Source: Nitrospira sp. SG-bin1 | Lineage (GTDB): Bacteria; Nitrospirota; Nitrospiria; Nitrospirales; Nitrospiraceae | Length of the DNA: 64,000 nt | Assembly (NCBI GenBank): GCA_002083365.1 | Contig: LVWS01000018.1 | Span: 1-64,000, forward strand | Direction: 5' to 3' | Part shown: in pieces, positions 44,189 through 52,629 of the stretch | Position numbering within the stretch: the first letter of the stretch is position 1 | Layout: every line of letters starts with the position of its first letter | Notes under the pieces: generated by a model | The model's database searches: none | Told to the model about the DNA's origin: nothing | The model's input: the letters and a program-made list of their open reading frames with translations, nothing else | Translations under genes and position numbers: made by a program

Positions 44189-44521
44189 ATGACTCTTTTC
44201 CATGTCGATTGGTGCCCTGACTGCCGAGTCGTCCGTCAAAAACTGGCTGACGTGGGTTTGGCTTGTGACGAGGTCGTCGTTCCCGACAGCAGACGGATGC
44301 GCACGCAGGTCTATGAAGTCTCCGGGCAATATTATGTGCCGGTCCTCAAGGATGGCGATCTTGTTCTGACGGAAACCGCCGACATTCTGGCCTATCTTGA
44401 CGAACGGTCTCGTGCCGACCATGCAGGGACCTCGGCTGGCACAGAGTTTCGGTCGCAGGTCCGCGCCACGCCCGATATGTCCGGTGAAGACGACGAACAC
44501 CCTTCTTGCCGGATTAACTGA
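44189..44521 (+). CDS. Glutaredoxin/GST-N-type thioredoxin-fold protein
   Basis: 110 residues from ATG 44189; a GTG at 44183 would add two residues, and neither has a clear ribosome site. LFHVDWCPDCRVVRQKL holds a CPDC redox motif at the usual place, then YYVPVLKDGDLVLTETADILAYLDE, a cis-Pro plus Glu-Thr/Ser pair that binds glutathione-like thiols. The C-terminal 35 residues are low complexity and end in a Cys. It lies 17 bp before KamA. Possible role: reductant or thiol transfer in the neighbouring pathway. Confidence 0.8.
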   Translation: MTLFHVDWCPDCRVVRQKLADVGLACDEVVVPDSRRMRTQVYEVSGQYYVPVLKDGDLVLTETADILAYLDERSRADHAGTSAGTEFRSQVRATPDMSGEDDEHPSCRIN

Positions 44522-44538
44522 TCAACGAAGGATGATTC

Positions 44539-45732
44539 ATGGAAGACTGGAGACAGGTCCTGGCGAAGAGCATCGTAAAGCCCAAGGACTTGGCGGAGCG
44601 GTTCGGTCTCGACGAAAAAGAGCTTGAAGCGATCGTCGGTCCTTATCCCATGCGGATCACCCCGACCGTCCTCGAAACCATCAAGTCGAAGGATGATGCG
44701 ATCTGGAAACAGGTGGTCCCCGACCGGGCGGAATTAGACGACATTGCGGCCGACGACGATCCGCTTGAAGAAGACGTGATGAGCCCGGTGCCCCACCTCG
44801 TTCACCGCTATCCGGACCGGGTGTTGCTGATGGTGACGAATCAATGCCCGATCTATTGCCGGTTCTGTACCAGGAAACGGCTGGTCGGCAAGCCTGGGTT
44901 CCTCAAGAAAGGCGAGTTGGATCTCGCCGTCCAATATCTTCGTGAACACACGGAAGTACGCGACGTCATCCTCTCGGGCGGCGACCCCCTGCTGCTCCCC
45001 GACTATCTCCTCGAACGCGTGCTGAAGGCGCTTCGAACGATCCCCCACTTGGAGCTCATCAGAATTGGCTCGCGAGTCCCCGGCACGTTGCCGCAACGCA
45101 TCACGTCTAAACTCTGCGACATGGTGAAGAAGTACCACCCCATTTACATGAACCTGCACTTCAATCACCCGGACGAACTGACGCCGGAAGTCAGATCGGC
45201 TTGCGGCCTGCTCGCGGATGCCGGCATTCCCTTGGGCGCTCAAACCGTCCTCCTCAAGGGTGTGAATGACGACCCGGACGTGATGAAACGCCTCGTCCAT
45301 CAGCTGCTCCTTGCAAGGGTGAAACCTTACTATCTGTATCAAGCCGACTTGACGAAGGGGACGAATCATTTCCGGACGACCGTCGAAACAGGTCTGAACA
45401 TCATCAAAGCTCTCCAAGGCCACACGAGCGGAATGGCCGTGCCTCATTTCGTGATTGATGCCCCGGGCGGCGGCGGCAAAATCCCGTTGCTGCCGGATGA
45501 CTACCTCGTTCACATGGACGAGGACGGAGCGATCCTCCGGAATTATGAGCAGAAGACGTTCCACTATCCCCAGCCGAGAGTTGACAATCGGCGGGAACTT
45601 CCGATGGTGGGTGTTCGTTCCTCGCTCGATGACTCGGAAGAAGCCTATGCGGCTTGCAGTGACAGCTACCCTGATCGCGACGGTTACGCCGCCTGGGGTA
45701 ACAGCTGCGGCGGAGATGCGGACGACTTGTGA
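44539..45732 (+). CDS. kamA: KamA-family radical SAM aminomutase (lysine 2,3-aminomutase-like)
   Basis: 397 residues. The cluster motif is Cys103-x3-Cys107-x2-Cys110 (CPIYCRFCTRKR). The PLP lysine is Lys314 in DAPGGGGKIP. Asp270 (QADLTKG) and Asp307 (IDAPGG) match the residues that hold the lysine side chain in Clostridium lysine 2,3-aminomutase. The length is shorter than the 416-residue Clostridium enzyme and lacks its C-terminal zinc cysteines. The product would be beta-lysine, used as an osmolyte precursor, in antibiotics or for EF-P modification; no EpmA or AblB gene is seen nearby. It has a GATG-AT leader and overlaps the next gene by 4 bp. Confidence 0.88.
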   Translation: MEDWRQVLAKSIVKPKDLAERFGLDEKELEAIVGPYPMRITPTVLETIKSKDDAIWKQVVPDRAELDDIAADDDPLEEDVMSPVPHLVHRYPDRVLLMVTNQCPIYCRFCTRKRLVGKPGFLKKGELDLAVQYLREHTEVRDVILSGGDPLLLPDYLLERVLKALRTIPHLELIRIGSRVPGTLPQRITSKLCDMVKKYHPIYMNLHFNHPDELTPEVRSACGLLADAGIPLGAQTVLLKGVNDDPDVMKRLVHQLLLARVKPYYLYQADLTKGTNHFRTTVETGLNIIKALQGHTSGMAVPHFVIDAPGGGGKIPLLPDDYLVHMDEDGAILRNYEQKTFHYPQPRVDNRRELPMVGVRSSLDDSEEAYAACSDSYPDRDGYAAWGNSCGGDADDL

Positions 45733-46886
45733 CCACTCATGCACCCCGATCCGGGATTCTTCCCTATCAGGACATCAAGCGCTTGATCGCGAGCCGAGCT
45801 ATCAGCGCCTCTCCGACAATCGAAGACAGACAGATCCAGCCGGCCAGCCTTGATCTCCGCCTAGGCCGCAAAGCCTATCGTCTGATCAGTAGCTTCCTAC
45901 CGGAGTTGTCGGCCATCTCCTCCAGACTGAATGTGATGGATTTCTATCAGTCGGACCTCGTGATGTACGAAATGGACCTTGCCCAGGGGGCGATTCTGGA
46001 GAAGGGCCACGTGTATCTCGTTCCCCTACTGGAACAGCTGGCCCTGCCGAAGACGATCCGCGCACGGGCGAATCCGAAGAGCACGACAGGACGCCTGGAT
46101 GTCTTCACCCGCGTGGTGACGGATCTCACCTCCGGGTTTGATGAGATCCGTGCCGGCTATCGGGGCCAGTTGTTTTTGGAGGTCGTCCCGCGCTCGTTTG
46201 CCATCAAGGTTCGCGCGGGGCAGTCGTTGAACCAAATTCGATTTTTGCATGGCGAGGCCACGGTCTCGGACCAAGCGCTGCAGGCGCTGCATCGGAATAC
46301 CCCCTTGTTGTACCACAATGTTCCCTCCCCCAAGACCGTGGGGAGCCGAGACTTTCGCGTTGAACGTGGACTCTTCCTGCGCATTGATCTCGCGGGAACG
46401 GATCAGAGAGACTCCCGGGTGATCGGCTACCGTGCCAAGAAGAACAGCCATGTCATCGACCTGGAAAAAGTCGGTCATTATGCGGCGGCTGACTTTTGGG
46501 AACCGCTCCATCGCCATCGCCACGACAGCTTGCTATTGGAGCCGGAAGAGTTTTATATCCTGGCCTCGAAAGAGCGTATTCGTGTGCCGGCCGGCTACGC
46601 GGCTGAAATGGTCGCCTATGAAGCAGCCTGCGGGGAGCTACGGACTCACTATGCGGGGTTTTTTGACCCTGGCTTCGGCTATGGCTCGAAGGGAGAGATC
46701 AAGGGCACGCAAGTTGTGCTGGAAGTTCGCCCGCATGACGTGCCATTCTTGATCCATGACGGGCAGACCTTTTTCAAGGTCGTCTACGACAGGATGGCGG
46801 GGATGCCGACACAGCTCTATGGATCACTGTTGGGGTCATCCTATCAGCAACAAACCTTGACGCTCAGTAAACATTTTAAAGTCTGA
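45729..46886 (+). CDS. 2-deoxycytidine 5-triphosphate deaminase (DCD family, long form)
   Basis: 385 residues, GTG start overlapping the KamA TGA. IEDRQIQPASLDLRLGRKAYRL and RARANPKSTTGRLDVFTRVV resemble the long two-lobed DCD family (about 360-380 residues), unlike the 190-residue dCTP deaminase. The catalytic Glu is probably in the FDEIRAGYRGQLFLEVVP segment, and the second lobe repeats the fold (YAAEMVAYEAACGELRTHYAGFFDPGFG). It would deaminate dCTP to dUTP. Its place after kamA is probably an accident of operon order. Confidence 0.85.
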   Translation: MTTHAPRSGILPYQDIKRLIASRAISASPTIEDRQIQPASLDLRLGRKAYRLISSFLPELSAISSRLNVMDFYQSDLVMYEMDLAQGAILEKGHVYLVPLLEQLALPKTIRARANPKSTTGRLDVFTRVVTDLTSGFDEIRAGYRGQLFLEVVPRSFAIKVRAGQSLNQIRFLHGEATVSDQALQALHRNTPLLYHNVPSPKTVGSRDFRVERGLFLRIDLAGTDQRDSRVIGYRAKKNSHVIDLEKVGHYAAADFWEPLHRHRHDSLLLEPEEFYILASKERIRVPAGYAAEMVAYEAACGELRTHYAGFFDPGFGYGSKGEIKGTQVVLEVRPHDVPFLIHDGQTFFKVVYDRMAGMPTQLYGSLLGSSYQQQTLTLSKHFKV

Positions 46887-46888
46887 CC

Positions 46889-47302
46889 ATGGCTCCGTCC
46901 GACCTACCACAACCTCAAGACGAATCCCTGCACCCGTCACGTCAGACCGAACCGGGAGAGCAGGGAAGCGGGAATGACCATCAGATACACGTCATCGGCT
47001 TGATGGTCGGCACCGCGCTGATGTTTATCGGCTTTCTCAATGTGTTCTTGTCCATCAGCGGCGGGTTTGAAATCAATGTCGTGCCGTTTCTCATCTATTT
47101 CGCCGGCCTTGCCATTTGGGCCAATGCGGCCATCGAAACTCCGACCTTCCGTTATGGAGTGATGGCCGTGGCGATCGGGCTGGCTTTGGGCCTCTTTCAC
47201 TATGGTGAAGTCCTATTTTGGCACAAGCAAGTGCTCTTCTGGACTACCATCATCACGGTCATGTACTTCATGTTCGTTGAGCCCAAGAAACCCACGGCGT
47301 GA
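46889..47302 (+). CDS. Small membrane protein, function unknown
   Basis: 137 residues. A Pro- and Gln-rich cytoplasmic start (about 35 residues) leads into four hydrophobic segments: VIGLMVGTALMFIGFLNVFL, VVPFLIYFAGLAIWANAAI, YGVMAVAIGLALGLFHYG and VLFWTTIITVMYFMFV. No motif is recognised. It begins 2 bp after the DCD stop and ends 6 bp before the glycosyltransferase, so it is embedded in the operon. Confidence 0.75.
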   Translation: MAPSDLPQPQDESLHPSRQTEPGEQGSGNDHQIHVIGLMVGTALMFIGFLNVFLSISGGFEINVVPFLIYFAGLAIWANAAIETPTFRYGVMAVAIGLALGLFHYGEVLFWHKQVLFWTTIITVMYFMFVEPKKPTA

Positions 47303-47308
47303 TCACAG

Positions 47309-48001
47309 ATGACGATTTCCGTCATCATTCCAACCCTGAACGAAGAAAAGAGCCTTCCCCTGACTCTCGAGTGTCTGTCGGCGTCCACCCTCGCCGAAGT
47401 CATCATCGTTGACGGAGGCAGCACCGACGGCACTCTGAGTCTCGCTCAAGAGTTTTGCGCCCGTACGGCCAACGCTCGCGTCATCGAAGCGCCGCAAGGG
47501 CGCGCGCGCCAAATGAACGAGGGGGCGAAGGCCAGCCAGGGCGAGATTCTGCTCTTCTTGCATGCCGACACACAGTTGCCGGCGCAAGCCGGCCGGATCG
47601 TTGAATCAGCGTTGTCCAAGCGGACCGCGGTCGGCGGCCGCTTCAACGTCCGATTCGACAGCCCCTCGATGTGGGGACGAGTCATCAGCTCCTTTATGAA
47701 TCGCCGGTCGCGCTTGACGGGCATCGCGACCGGTGACCAAGCCCTGTTTGTCCGACGCCACGTGTTCGAACTGCTCGGAGGCTTCTCCGAGATTCCACTG
47801 ATGGAAGACATCGAATTCAGCACGCGACTGCAACAAGCTGGTCCGACCGTGGCGCTCAGGGATACCGTCGTCACCTCGTTTAGACGTTGGGACACCCAAG
47901 GCCCGCTGAGAACCATTCTCCTGATGTGGATTCTGCGCTTCCTGTATTGGGCGGGAGTCAGCCCTCACCGACTCCAGAACTTTTACGCCGCCATCCGATG
48001 A
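47309..48001 (+). CDS. TIGR04283-type glycosyltransferase
   Basis: 230 residues, family 2 (GT-A) fold. ISVIIPTLNEEKSLPLTLE, the nucleotide-sugar motif IIVDGGSTDGT and LLFLHADTQLP are standard for this family, and AGVSPHRLQNFYA ends it. TIGR04283 was named for arsenosugar biosynthesis loci, but many members lie outside those. Its stop overlaps the next start by 4 bp. No ArsM or radical-SAM arsenosugar gene is visible in the window. Confidence 0.85.
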   Translation: MTISVIIPTLNEEKSLPLTLECLSASTLAEVIIVDGGSTDGTLSLAQEFCARTANARVIEAPQGRARQMNEGAKASQGEILLFLHADTQLPAQAGRIVESALSKRTAVGGRFNVRFDSPSMWGRVISSFMNRRSRLTGIATGDQALFVRRHVFELLGGFSEIPLMEDIEFSTRLQQAGPTVALRDTVVTSFRRWDTQGPLRTILLMWILRFLYWAGVSPHRLQNFYAAIR

Positions 48002-48753
48002 AACCGACACCCCATGGCCTCCCGTTCCTACTCCCTCACCAAGCTGCCCTGGTGATCTTTGCCAAAGCGCCGGTTCCCGGTCAGGTGAAGACGCGTCTTT
48101 GCCCTCCTCTCACTCCCGACGAAGCCGCCACGCTCCAGGGAAGTTTCATCCTGGATACCTTGGAACGGACGAAGATCGCAGTCGCCAAGCTGAAATTGCC
48201 GCTTGATCGCTGCCTCGCCTGTGTCCCGTCTGTAACACATGTCTTTTTCAAGATCATGGAAGAACGGCAGGGCGTCAAGCTGATCGATCAAGTCGGCGAC
48301 GACCTCGGTGCGCGCATGAACCAGGCCGTTGAGACGATGTTCGCGCGTGGATATCAACGTGTTCTGATTATCGGGACTGATGTGCCGACGCTTCCTCTCG
48401 ATCATTTCAAGCAAGCCTTGGCCCTGCTGGAAAACCATGATCTCGTACTCGGTCCGGCTTTAGACGGAGGCTACTGTCTGATCGGCCTCAAGCGGTTGGC
48501 CCCGGAACTGTTCACCAACATTCCTTGGTCCACCGACGAGGTGTTACCACTCACGCAAGAGAGAGCCTCCTCGCTCGGACTCAAGACTGCGTTGCTGGAA
48601 CCATGGCGTGACGTGGATACACCTGCCGATCTCCAAGCCATGATTGAATCCAGCATCGCCGACGCGAAGAAACCAAAGAACGAGCGTGTGTTTTCGAGTC
48701 GTACGGCCGGAGTACTGCAAACACTCGCCAAACGATTGCATTCAAGAGCATAA
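47998..48753 (+). CDS. TIGR04282-type glycosyltransferase-like protein
   Basis: 251 residues from ATG 47998 (ATGA overlap with the previous gene); an upstream extension to 47887 is only a frame overlap. LVIFAKAPVPGQVKTRLCPPL is the signature of TIGR04282 nucleotidyl/glycosyltransferase-like proteins, and VLIIGTDVPTLPLDHF and LGPALDGGYCLIGL hold the acidic metal site. It is usually encoded next to TIGR04283, as here. A link to arsenosugar or another glycolipid is possible. Confidence 0.85.
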   Translation: MKPTPHGLPFLLPHQAALVIFAKAPVPGQVKTRLCPPLTPDEAATLQGSFILDTLERTKIAVAKLKLPLDRCLACVPSVTHVFFKIMEERQGVKLIDQVGDDLGARMNQAVETMFARGYQRVLIIGTDVPTLPLDHFKQALALLENHDLVLGPALDGGYCLIGLKRLAPELFTNIPWSTDEVLPLTQERASSLGLKTALLEPWRDVDTPADLQAMIESSIADAKKPKNERVFSSRTAGVLQTLAKRLHSRA

Positions 48754-48784
48754 TGCGTCATCAAACGTTCAACCGAGGAACCAC

Positions 48785-49519
48785 ATGAGCCAGCACGTTG
48801 CACTGATCACGGGAGGAGCAAAAGGCATCGGACGAGGGATCGCACTCGACCTGGCGTCACGGCAGTGGAGGATTGCCCTCTGCTACAGAACCAGCGAAGC
48901 CGAGGCCAAGATAACGGCGCAGGACATCACGCAGCGAGGAGGACAAGCATTGGCCGTCCGCTGCGATGTTTCTGATCCAGTCGCAGCCAGAAACCTGGTC
49001 ATGCAGGTTGAAAAAGAATGGGGCCGAATCGACGCTCTGATCAATGGCGCAGGGCCTTATCATCGCATCAACCTGTTCGAGGAAACCGTCGAGGGTTGGA
49101 ACGATATGTTCGCCGGCAACCTGCATCCCATCTTCTACCTCGCGCAGGCCGTTGCACCGGGCATGAAGGCTCGCAGAGCCGGCCGGATCATCAGCTTCAG
49201 CATGGCCAATGCCGACCAAATGGAAGCGCAGCCCGATGTGACGGCCCACTATGTCGCCAAGGCAGGCGTGCTTATTCTGACCCGCACATTAGCCAAACTC
49301 TTGGCGTCTTACGGCATCACCGTCAATGCTATTTCGCCGGGTTTCATCGATTCCGGCAGCGCGCCGCCTCATGAACTTGCCGCCATGACCAAACGCATTC
49401 CCGCCGGGTATATTGGAACGGTTGAGGATACCGTTGGAGCCGTTCGTTATTTACTCAGCGAAGAAGCCCGTTATGTCAACGGCGCCAATATTCAGATCAG
49501 CGGAGGCTGGGGAATATGA
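48785..49519 (+). CDS. Short-chain dehydrogenase/reductase
   Basis: 244 residues from ATG 48785 (GAGG upstream). ALITGGAKGIGRGIALDL is the NADP(H) site, and the catalytic Tyr-x-x-x-Lys is YVAKAG with the usual Ser position read as FSMANADQME. The Ser replacement region (IISFSMAN) still offers Ser. ITVNAISPGFIDSG and VNGANIQISGGWGI complete the FabG-like fold. Substrate unknown. It is the last gene of the operon that starts near 42636. Confidence 0.88.
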   Translation: MSQHVALITGGAKGIGRGIALDLASRQWRIALCYRTSEAEAKITAQDITQRGGQALAVRCDVSDPVAARNLVMQVEKEWGRIDALINGAGPYHRINLFEETVEGWNDMFAGNLHPIFYLAQAVAPGMKARRAGRIISFSMANADQMEAQPDVTAHYVAKAGVLILTRTLAKLLASYGITVNAISPGFIDSGSAPPHELAAMTKRIPAGYIGTVEDTVGAVRYLLSEEARYVNGANIQISGGWGI

Positions 49520-49720
49520 AGAGCGAGCGCGCATATTGACCTCAGTTGCTCGCGGACCGCGCACACGAGACATGATTTGACGGCGGTCAGAGGGCGGTGC
49601 CCGGTGCATGCGCGCAGGTGAGGCCAACATACCCACCTCGCGGGAGAAGGATGTGCGCAGGGGAACCAACCTGCATGCCGTTCTTTGGAGAGAAGAGAGT
49701 TCAGGAAAGGGAGGGTACCG

Positions 49721-50125
49721 ATGAAATCGGAACAGGAACGCGAAGCTCACCGTCGTTTCGTCCAAGTCCTTCAGCATGAACATCTGACTTGTCCGAAGCC
49801 GGGATGCGGTGGAGCCATGGACGTGGAGGATCATACTCCCCATAGCGCCCGCATCAAGTCGTACGAAGCCACCTGCGAACGGTGTCACACGGTCGAGAAA
49901 ATCACCGGCAAGGAAGAACATCAGCCCTCCTGGGACGTGGCCTCCATCACCTTAATGGCGGAAATGCATCTCCTCCACGAACAGCCGACCTGTTCATACG
50001 ACGACACGCCCATTACCTTCATCTCCTTACCCAACCCTCGCCGTAAAGCCCGGTACCGCCTGCAATGCTACTATTGCGGACGACACACGGAAATGAATTG
50101 GCCGCCACCGGAAGCGAAACGGTAA
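49721..50125 (+). CDS. Zinc-finger-like protein, function unknown
   Basis: 134 residues from ATG 49721 (GGGAGGGTACCG upstream). Cys in LTCPKPGCGG, CERCH and CYYCGRH suggest two metal sites. The center has DVASITLMAEMHLLHEQPTC. No known family. Cytoplasmic by composition, with no signal. It lies 200 bp after the SDR gene and may be separately transcribed. Confidence 0.7.
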   Translation: MKSEQEREAHRRFVQVLQHEHLTCPKPGCGGAMDVEDHTPHSARIKSYEATCERCHTVEKITGKEEHQPSWDVASITLMAEMHLLHEQPTCSYDDTPITFISLPNPRRKARYRLQCYYCGRHTEMNWPPPEAKR

Positions 50126-50196
50126 TACCTTAGAAACTTCGGCATCCTGCGGCAAATGGGAAATGCATAGAGCCACTTTGGATGCTTCAACGCATA

Positions 50197-50796
50197 TTAA
50201 TGAACAGTCGTCCACACTATCGTCATTGAAAATATGCCGATTACTAAAGCAACCGTCCGTTGCAGCTTGAATGGATCCATAGCCATCATACGTCCATTGC
50301 CAACTACTGCCCCCAGCGCCACCCATGCAACACCGATCGGAACGACCACACACATAAACAACACCGTTGCAGCCAAATAGATTTGCACGTTGTCGAACGC
50401 ATGCGGTGGGAAAATTGTGGAAGCGAATAACAACCCCTTCGGATTTAACATAGTTGTCATGAACACGGTAGCTGGTCCGATCGAGCCTTCTTCCGATATC
50501 GGAAGCTTCCCCGTAGAAATCCATATCTTAACGGCGACAAACAGAAGATAGCAGCTACAGGCTACGCGTACCACATTGCTCAACCATGGATAGTATTGTT
50601 CTATCGAAGTGAGAAAAATTCCCCATCCCGATATCGCAATGAGGTAGCCCACCAGCTCGAAGGCTATCAGCGGTAGCGCCTTCCACAAACCCTGTCCTAG
50701 ACCGGCAGCTGCAAGCAAGGTGTTCGTCGGCCCAGGAGTGAGGAGCACGATGACGGTGCTGAGCATGAAAACTAGGACGTGGAAATCAAGGATCAT
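50197..50796 (-). CDS. LysE family translocator
   Basis: 199 residues with about six membrane segments. VLLTPGPTNTLLAAAGLGQG is the family motif with the conserved T-P-G-P, and TVFMTTMLNPKGLLFA is the second helical signature. LysE/RhtB proteins export amino acids or homoserine lactones; the substrate here is unknown. No obvious ribosome site precedes the ATG. The gene is isolated, convergent with the zinc-finger gene. Confidence 0.88.
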   Translation of the reverse strand: MILDFHVLVFMLSTVIVLLTPGPTNTLLAAAGLGQGLWKALPLIAFELVGYLIAISGWGIFLTSIEQYYPWLSNVVRVACSCYLLFVAVKIWISTGKLPISEEGSIGPATVFMTTMLNPKGLLFASTIFPPHAFDNVQIYLAATVLFMCVVVPIGVAWVALGAVVGNGRMMAMDPFKLQRTVALVIGIFSMTIVWTTVH

Positions 50797-50890
50797 AGCG
50801 GAGGACAGATTGAGCGGTAAGTTTAGGCCATCACAGACATTGAATCGATGGAGCCACGCAACCGCCGACTAAACGGCACACCGCAATCTG

Positions 50891-51667
50891 CTAGACCACC
50901 TTCTTGATGAATTCTGCCAGTCGTAGAAAATAGGCTCGCCCGCCCACCAGATACGTGTTGTTATGGTCGGCACCTTGGATCACATACCATTCCTTTGGCG
51001 GTTTGGCCACATCAAAAATGTGGCGTCCCAGTTTGATGGGTATGATATCGTCCCTGTCCCCGTGAATAATTAGTTTGGGCAGTGACAAATTCGGAAGACG
51101 ATCAACTAATCGAAATTCTGCTCCCAGGAACCAATGCGCCAGGAACCCACCGTAATGCAACCTGGCAACGGCTTCGATTGATGAAAATGACGACTCAAGA
51201 ATCAACCCGGTGGCGGGTCGTTGGGTCGCCAACTCGCCAGCCACTGAGGCGCCGAGCGATCGTCCAAACAAGACGATTCGCTCAGCGCGAATCTTTCTGC
51301 CCTTCGTCAAGTAATCATAGGCTCCATACGCATCTTCATACAATCCTTTCTCACTGGGACGGACGCCTTGACTTTTCCCATACCCTCGATAGTCGAACAG
51401 GAAGATGGAAAGACCCATCTGGTAAAGAAACCTGAGATTATCAAGCCGATTGATGATATTGCCAGCATTGCCATGACACCACAGTAGAACCGGCCGGTCG
51501 GCGGTTGTTTCGACATACCACCCAAACAACCGGACGCCATCAGAACTCTGAAACCACACATCTTCAAGCGGCAATCCACTGAGCCTAGCCCAATCTCGGT
51601 CTTGCCACGGTTCAGGATGGTAGATGAAGAATTGGTCGAGAAGACTCATGCTGTGCTTGCCGAGCAT
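50891..51667 (-). CDS. Alpha/beta hydrolase (BEM46/ABHD13-like)
   Basis: 258 residues. LLWCHGNAGNIINRL is the oxyanion region, the nucleophile elbow is GRSLGASVAGELA, and the late Asp and His are in IHGDRDDIIPIK and GADHNNTYL, a complete Ser-Asp-His triad. YRGYGKSQGVRPSEKGLY is characteristic of BEM46-type hydrolases. Membrane anchoring is not obvious. Substrate unknown. Confidence 0.88.
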   Translation of the reverse strand: MLGKHSMSLLDQFFIYHPEPWQDRDWARLSGLPLEDVWFQSSDGVRLFGWYVETTADRPVLLWCHGNAGNIINRLDNLRFLYQMGLSIFLFDYRGYGKSQGVRPSEKGLYEDAYGAYDYLTKGRKIRAERIVLFGRSLGASVAGELATQRPATGLILESSFSSIEAVARLHYGGFLAHWFLGAEFRLVDRLPNLSLPKLIIHGDRDDIIPIKLGRHIFDVAKPPKEWYVIQGADHNNTYLVGGRAYFLRLAEFIKKVV

Positions 51668-51728
51668 TTTCAGCGATTGCGAGGCTCTGAAGGAGTATGA
51701 CAGGAGTGGTGGATTGAAGCGAGGTCTG

Positions 51729-52034
51729 TTAGCGGAGTTTTTTGTCGATCTTTTTACCGGCTTTCTTGAACCCTTCCTCGGTCTTCGTGACCGCCTTTTT
51801 TAACTTACGCTCGATCTTTTCTCCCACTTTCTTTTCCTTAAGTTTTTTCGCTGCCTTCGTAAATCCTTGCTCAATCTTATTCCCAACTTTCTTAGCGGTG
51901 TTCCCGATCCGTTCCGCTACACTTGGATTGTTCGCTGGGCTCCTTTCAGCCAACGCGACGGAAGCTAGCGAGGCCCACAGCGGCAGAAACAACCAGAGCA
52001 CCCAACGCGAGTTCAACCACAATCGCATATGCAT
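51729..52034 (-). CDS. Exported lysine-rich repeat protein
   Basis: 101 residues from ATG 52034 (GAAGGA 8 nt upstream). After a signal peptide (WVLWLFLPLWASLASVALA) the mature 75 residues are highly basic, with repeating VGNKIEQGFTKAAKKLKE, VGEKIERKLKKAVTKTEEG and FKKAGKKIDKKLR. The helical, Lys-rich repeats of about 17 residues could bind anionic polymers such as LPS or extracellular DNA. No family is recognised. Confidence 0.7.
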   Translation of the reverse strand: MHMRLWLNSRWVLWLFLPLWASLASVALAERSPANNPSVAERIGNTAKKVGNKIEQGFTKAAKKLKEKKVGEKIERKLKKAVTKTEEGFKKAGKKIDKKLR

Positions 52035-52183
52035 CCCCAAGTTCCTTCAAAAGCATAGCATGAATCGACTGACCTGTCGGGATGGCCATTTTACCGATCG
52101 TTCTTCTTCACAACTAAGATCCTCACCATGAGATAAGAGCCTGAACTGATCCCCTTGGCCGTTCAAACAATCACTTAAAACGA

Positions 52184-52226
52184 ATCGGGCTCTAGCCTGT
52201 CATCATGACACAGGCCAGAGCCCGAT
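52184..52226 (-). terminator. Intrinsic-type terminator
   Basis: ATCGGGCTCT-a-GCCTGT and ACAGGC-c-AGAGCCCGAT form a 16-bp stem with one mismatch around a short loop, on the minus strand followed by CGTTTTAAG. It lies 51 bp after the stop of the lipoprotein gene at 52277, so it should terminate the tandem lipoprotein transcript. Confidence 0.7.
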
Positions 52227-52276
52227 CAAATACACACGCAGCACTCGTTGTCCAGAAGTGGACCTGTCGAGGACGC

Positions 52277-52603
52277 TTATTTGCTCCCGACTGCTGTCCC
52301 TTCAACCTTAAAGATGAATCCATCGAGCACTGCTGCCCAGAACCATCGCTCAGAGATAGCGACATCCGTTAGTCTCGTGCCTCCCGCTTTTGCAGCAGCT
52401 TCGCGCATGGCATTTTCAAACCTAGTGTTCTGATTGATCGGAATGACCCCAAAAAGCATGATGCCGACGCTGGTCGCCTCAGTCGGACCCAAGGACTTTT
52501 CATTGGGCCCTATCGGCGCCGCAGGAAAGCGCAACGTCGTTGACTGGCACGCCACAGTCGTAAGCAATAGGAGACTTCCAAGAACAAGGACGAGTGATTT
52601 CAT
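52277..52603 (-). CDS. Small lipoprotein, tandem copy 1
   Basis: 108 residues. The lipobox is LLLLTTVAC. The mature part shares with its neighbour (52630-52956) GPNEKSLGPTE, SVGxxLFGxIPIxQN, RFENA, KAGGTRLTDVxISERWxW and FKVxGTAV. AGGAGGAACAC precedes the start. Membrane-anchored; function unknown. The conserved G-T-R-L-T-D and E-R-W positions suggest a fixed fold rather than a degraded copy. Confidence 0.8.
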   Translation of the reverse strand: MKSLVLVLGSLLLLTTVACQSTTLRFPAAPIGPNEKSLGPTEATSVGIMLFGVIPINQNTRFENAMREAAAKAGGTRLTDVAISERWFWAAVLDGFIFKVEGTAVGSK

Positions 52604-52629
52604 GTGTTCCTCCTAGACGAAAGAATGGA

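Noticed and set aside
47309..48753. Complete arsenosugar pathway
   Set aside because: Only the two glycosyltransferase-like proteins are present; no ArsM or radical-SAM arsenosugar enzyme lies in the window.
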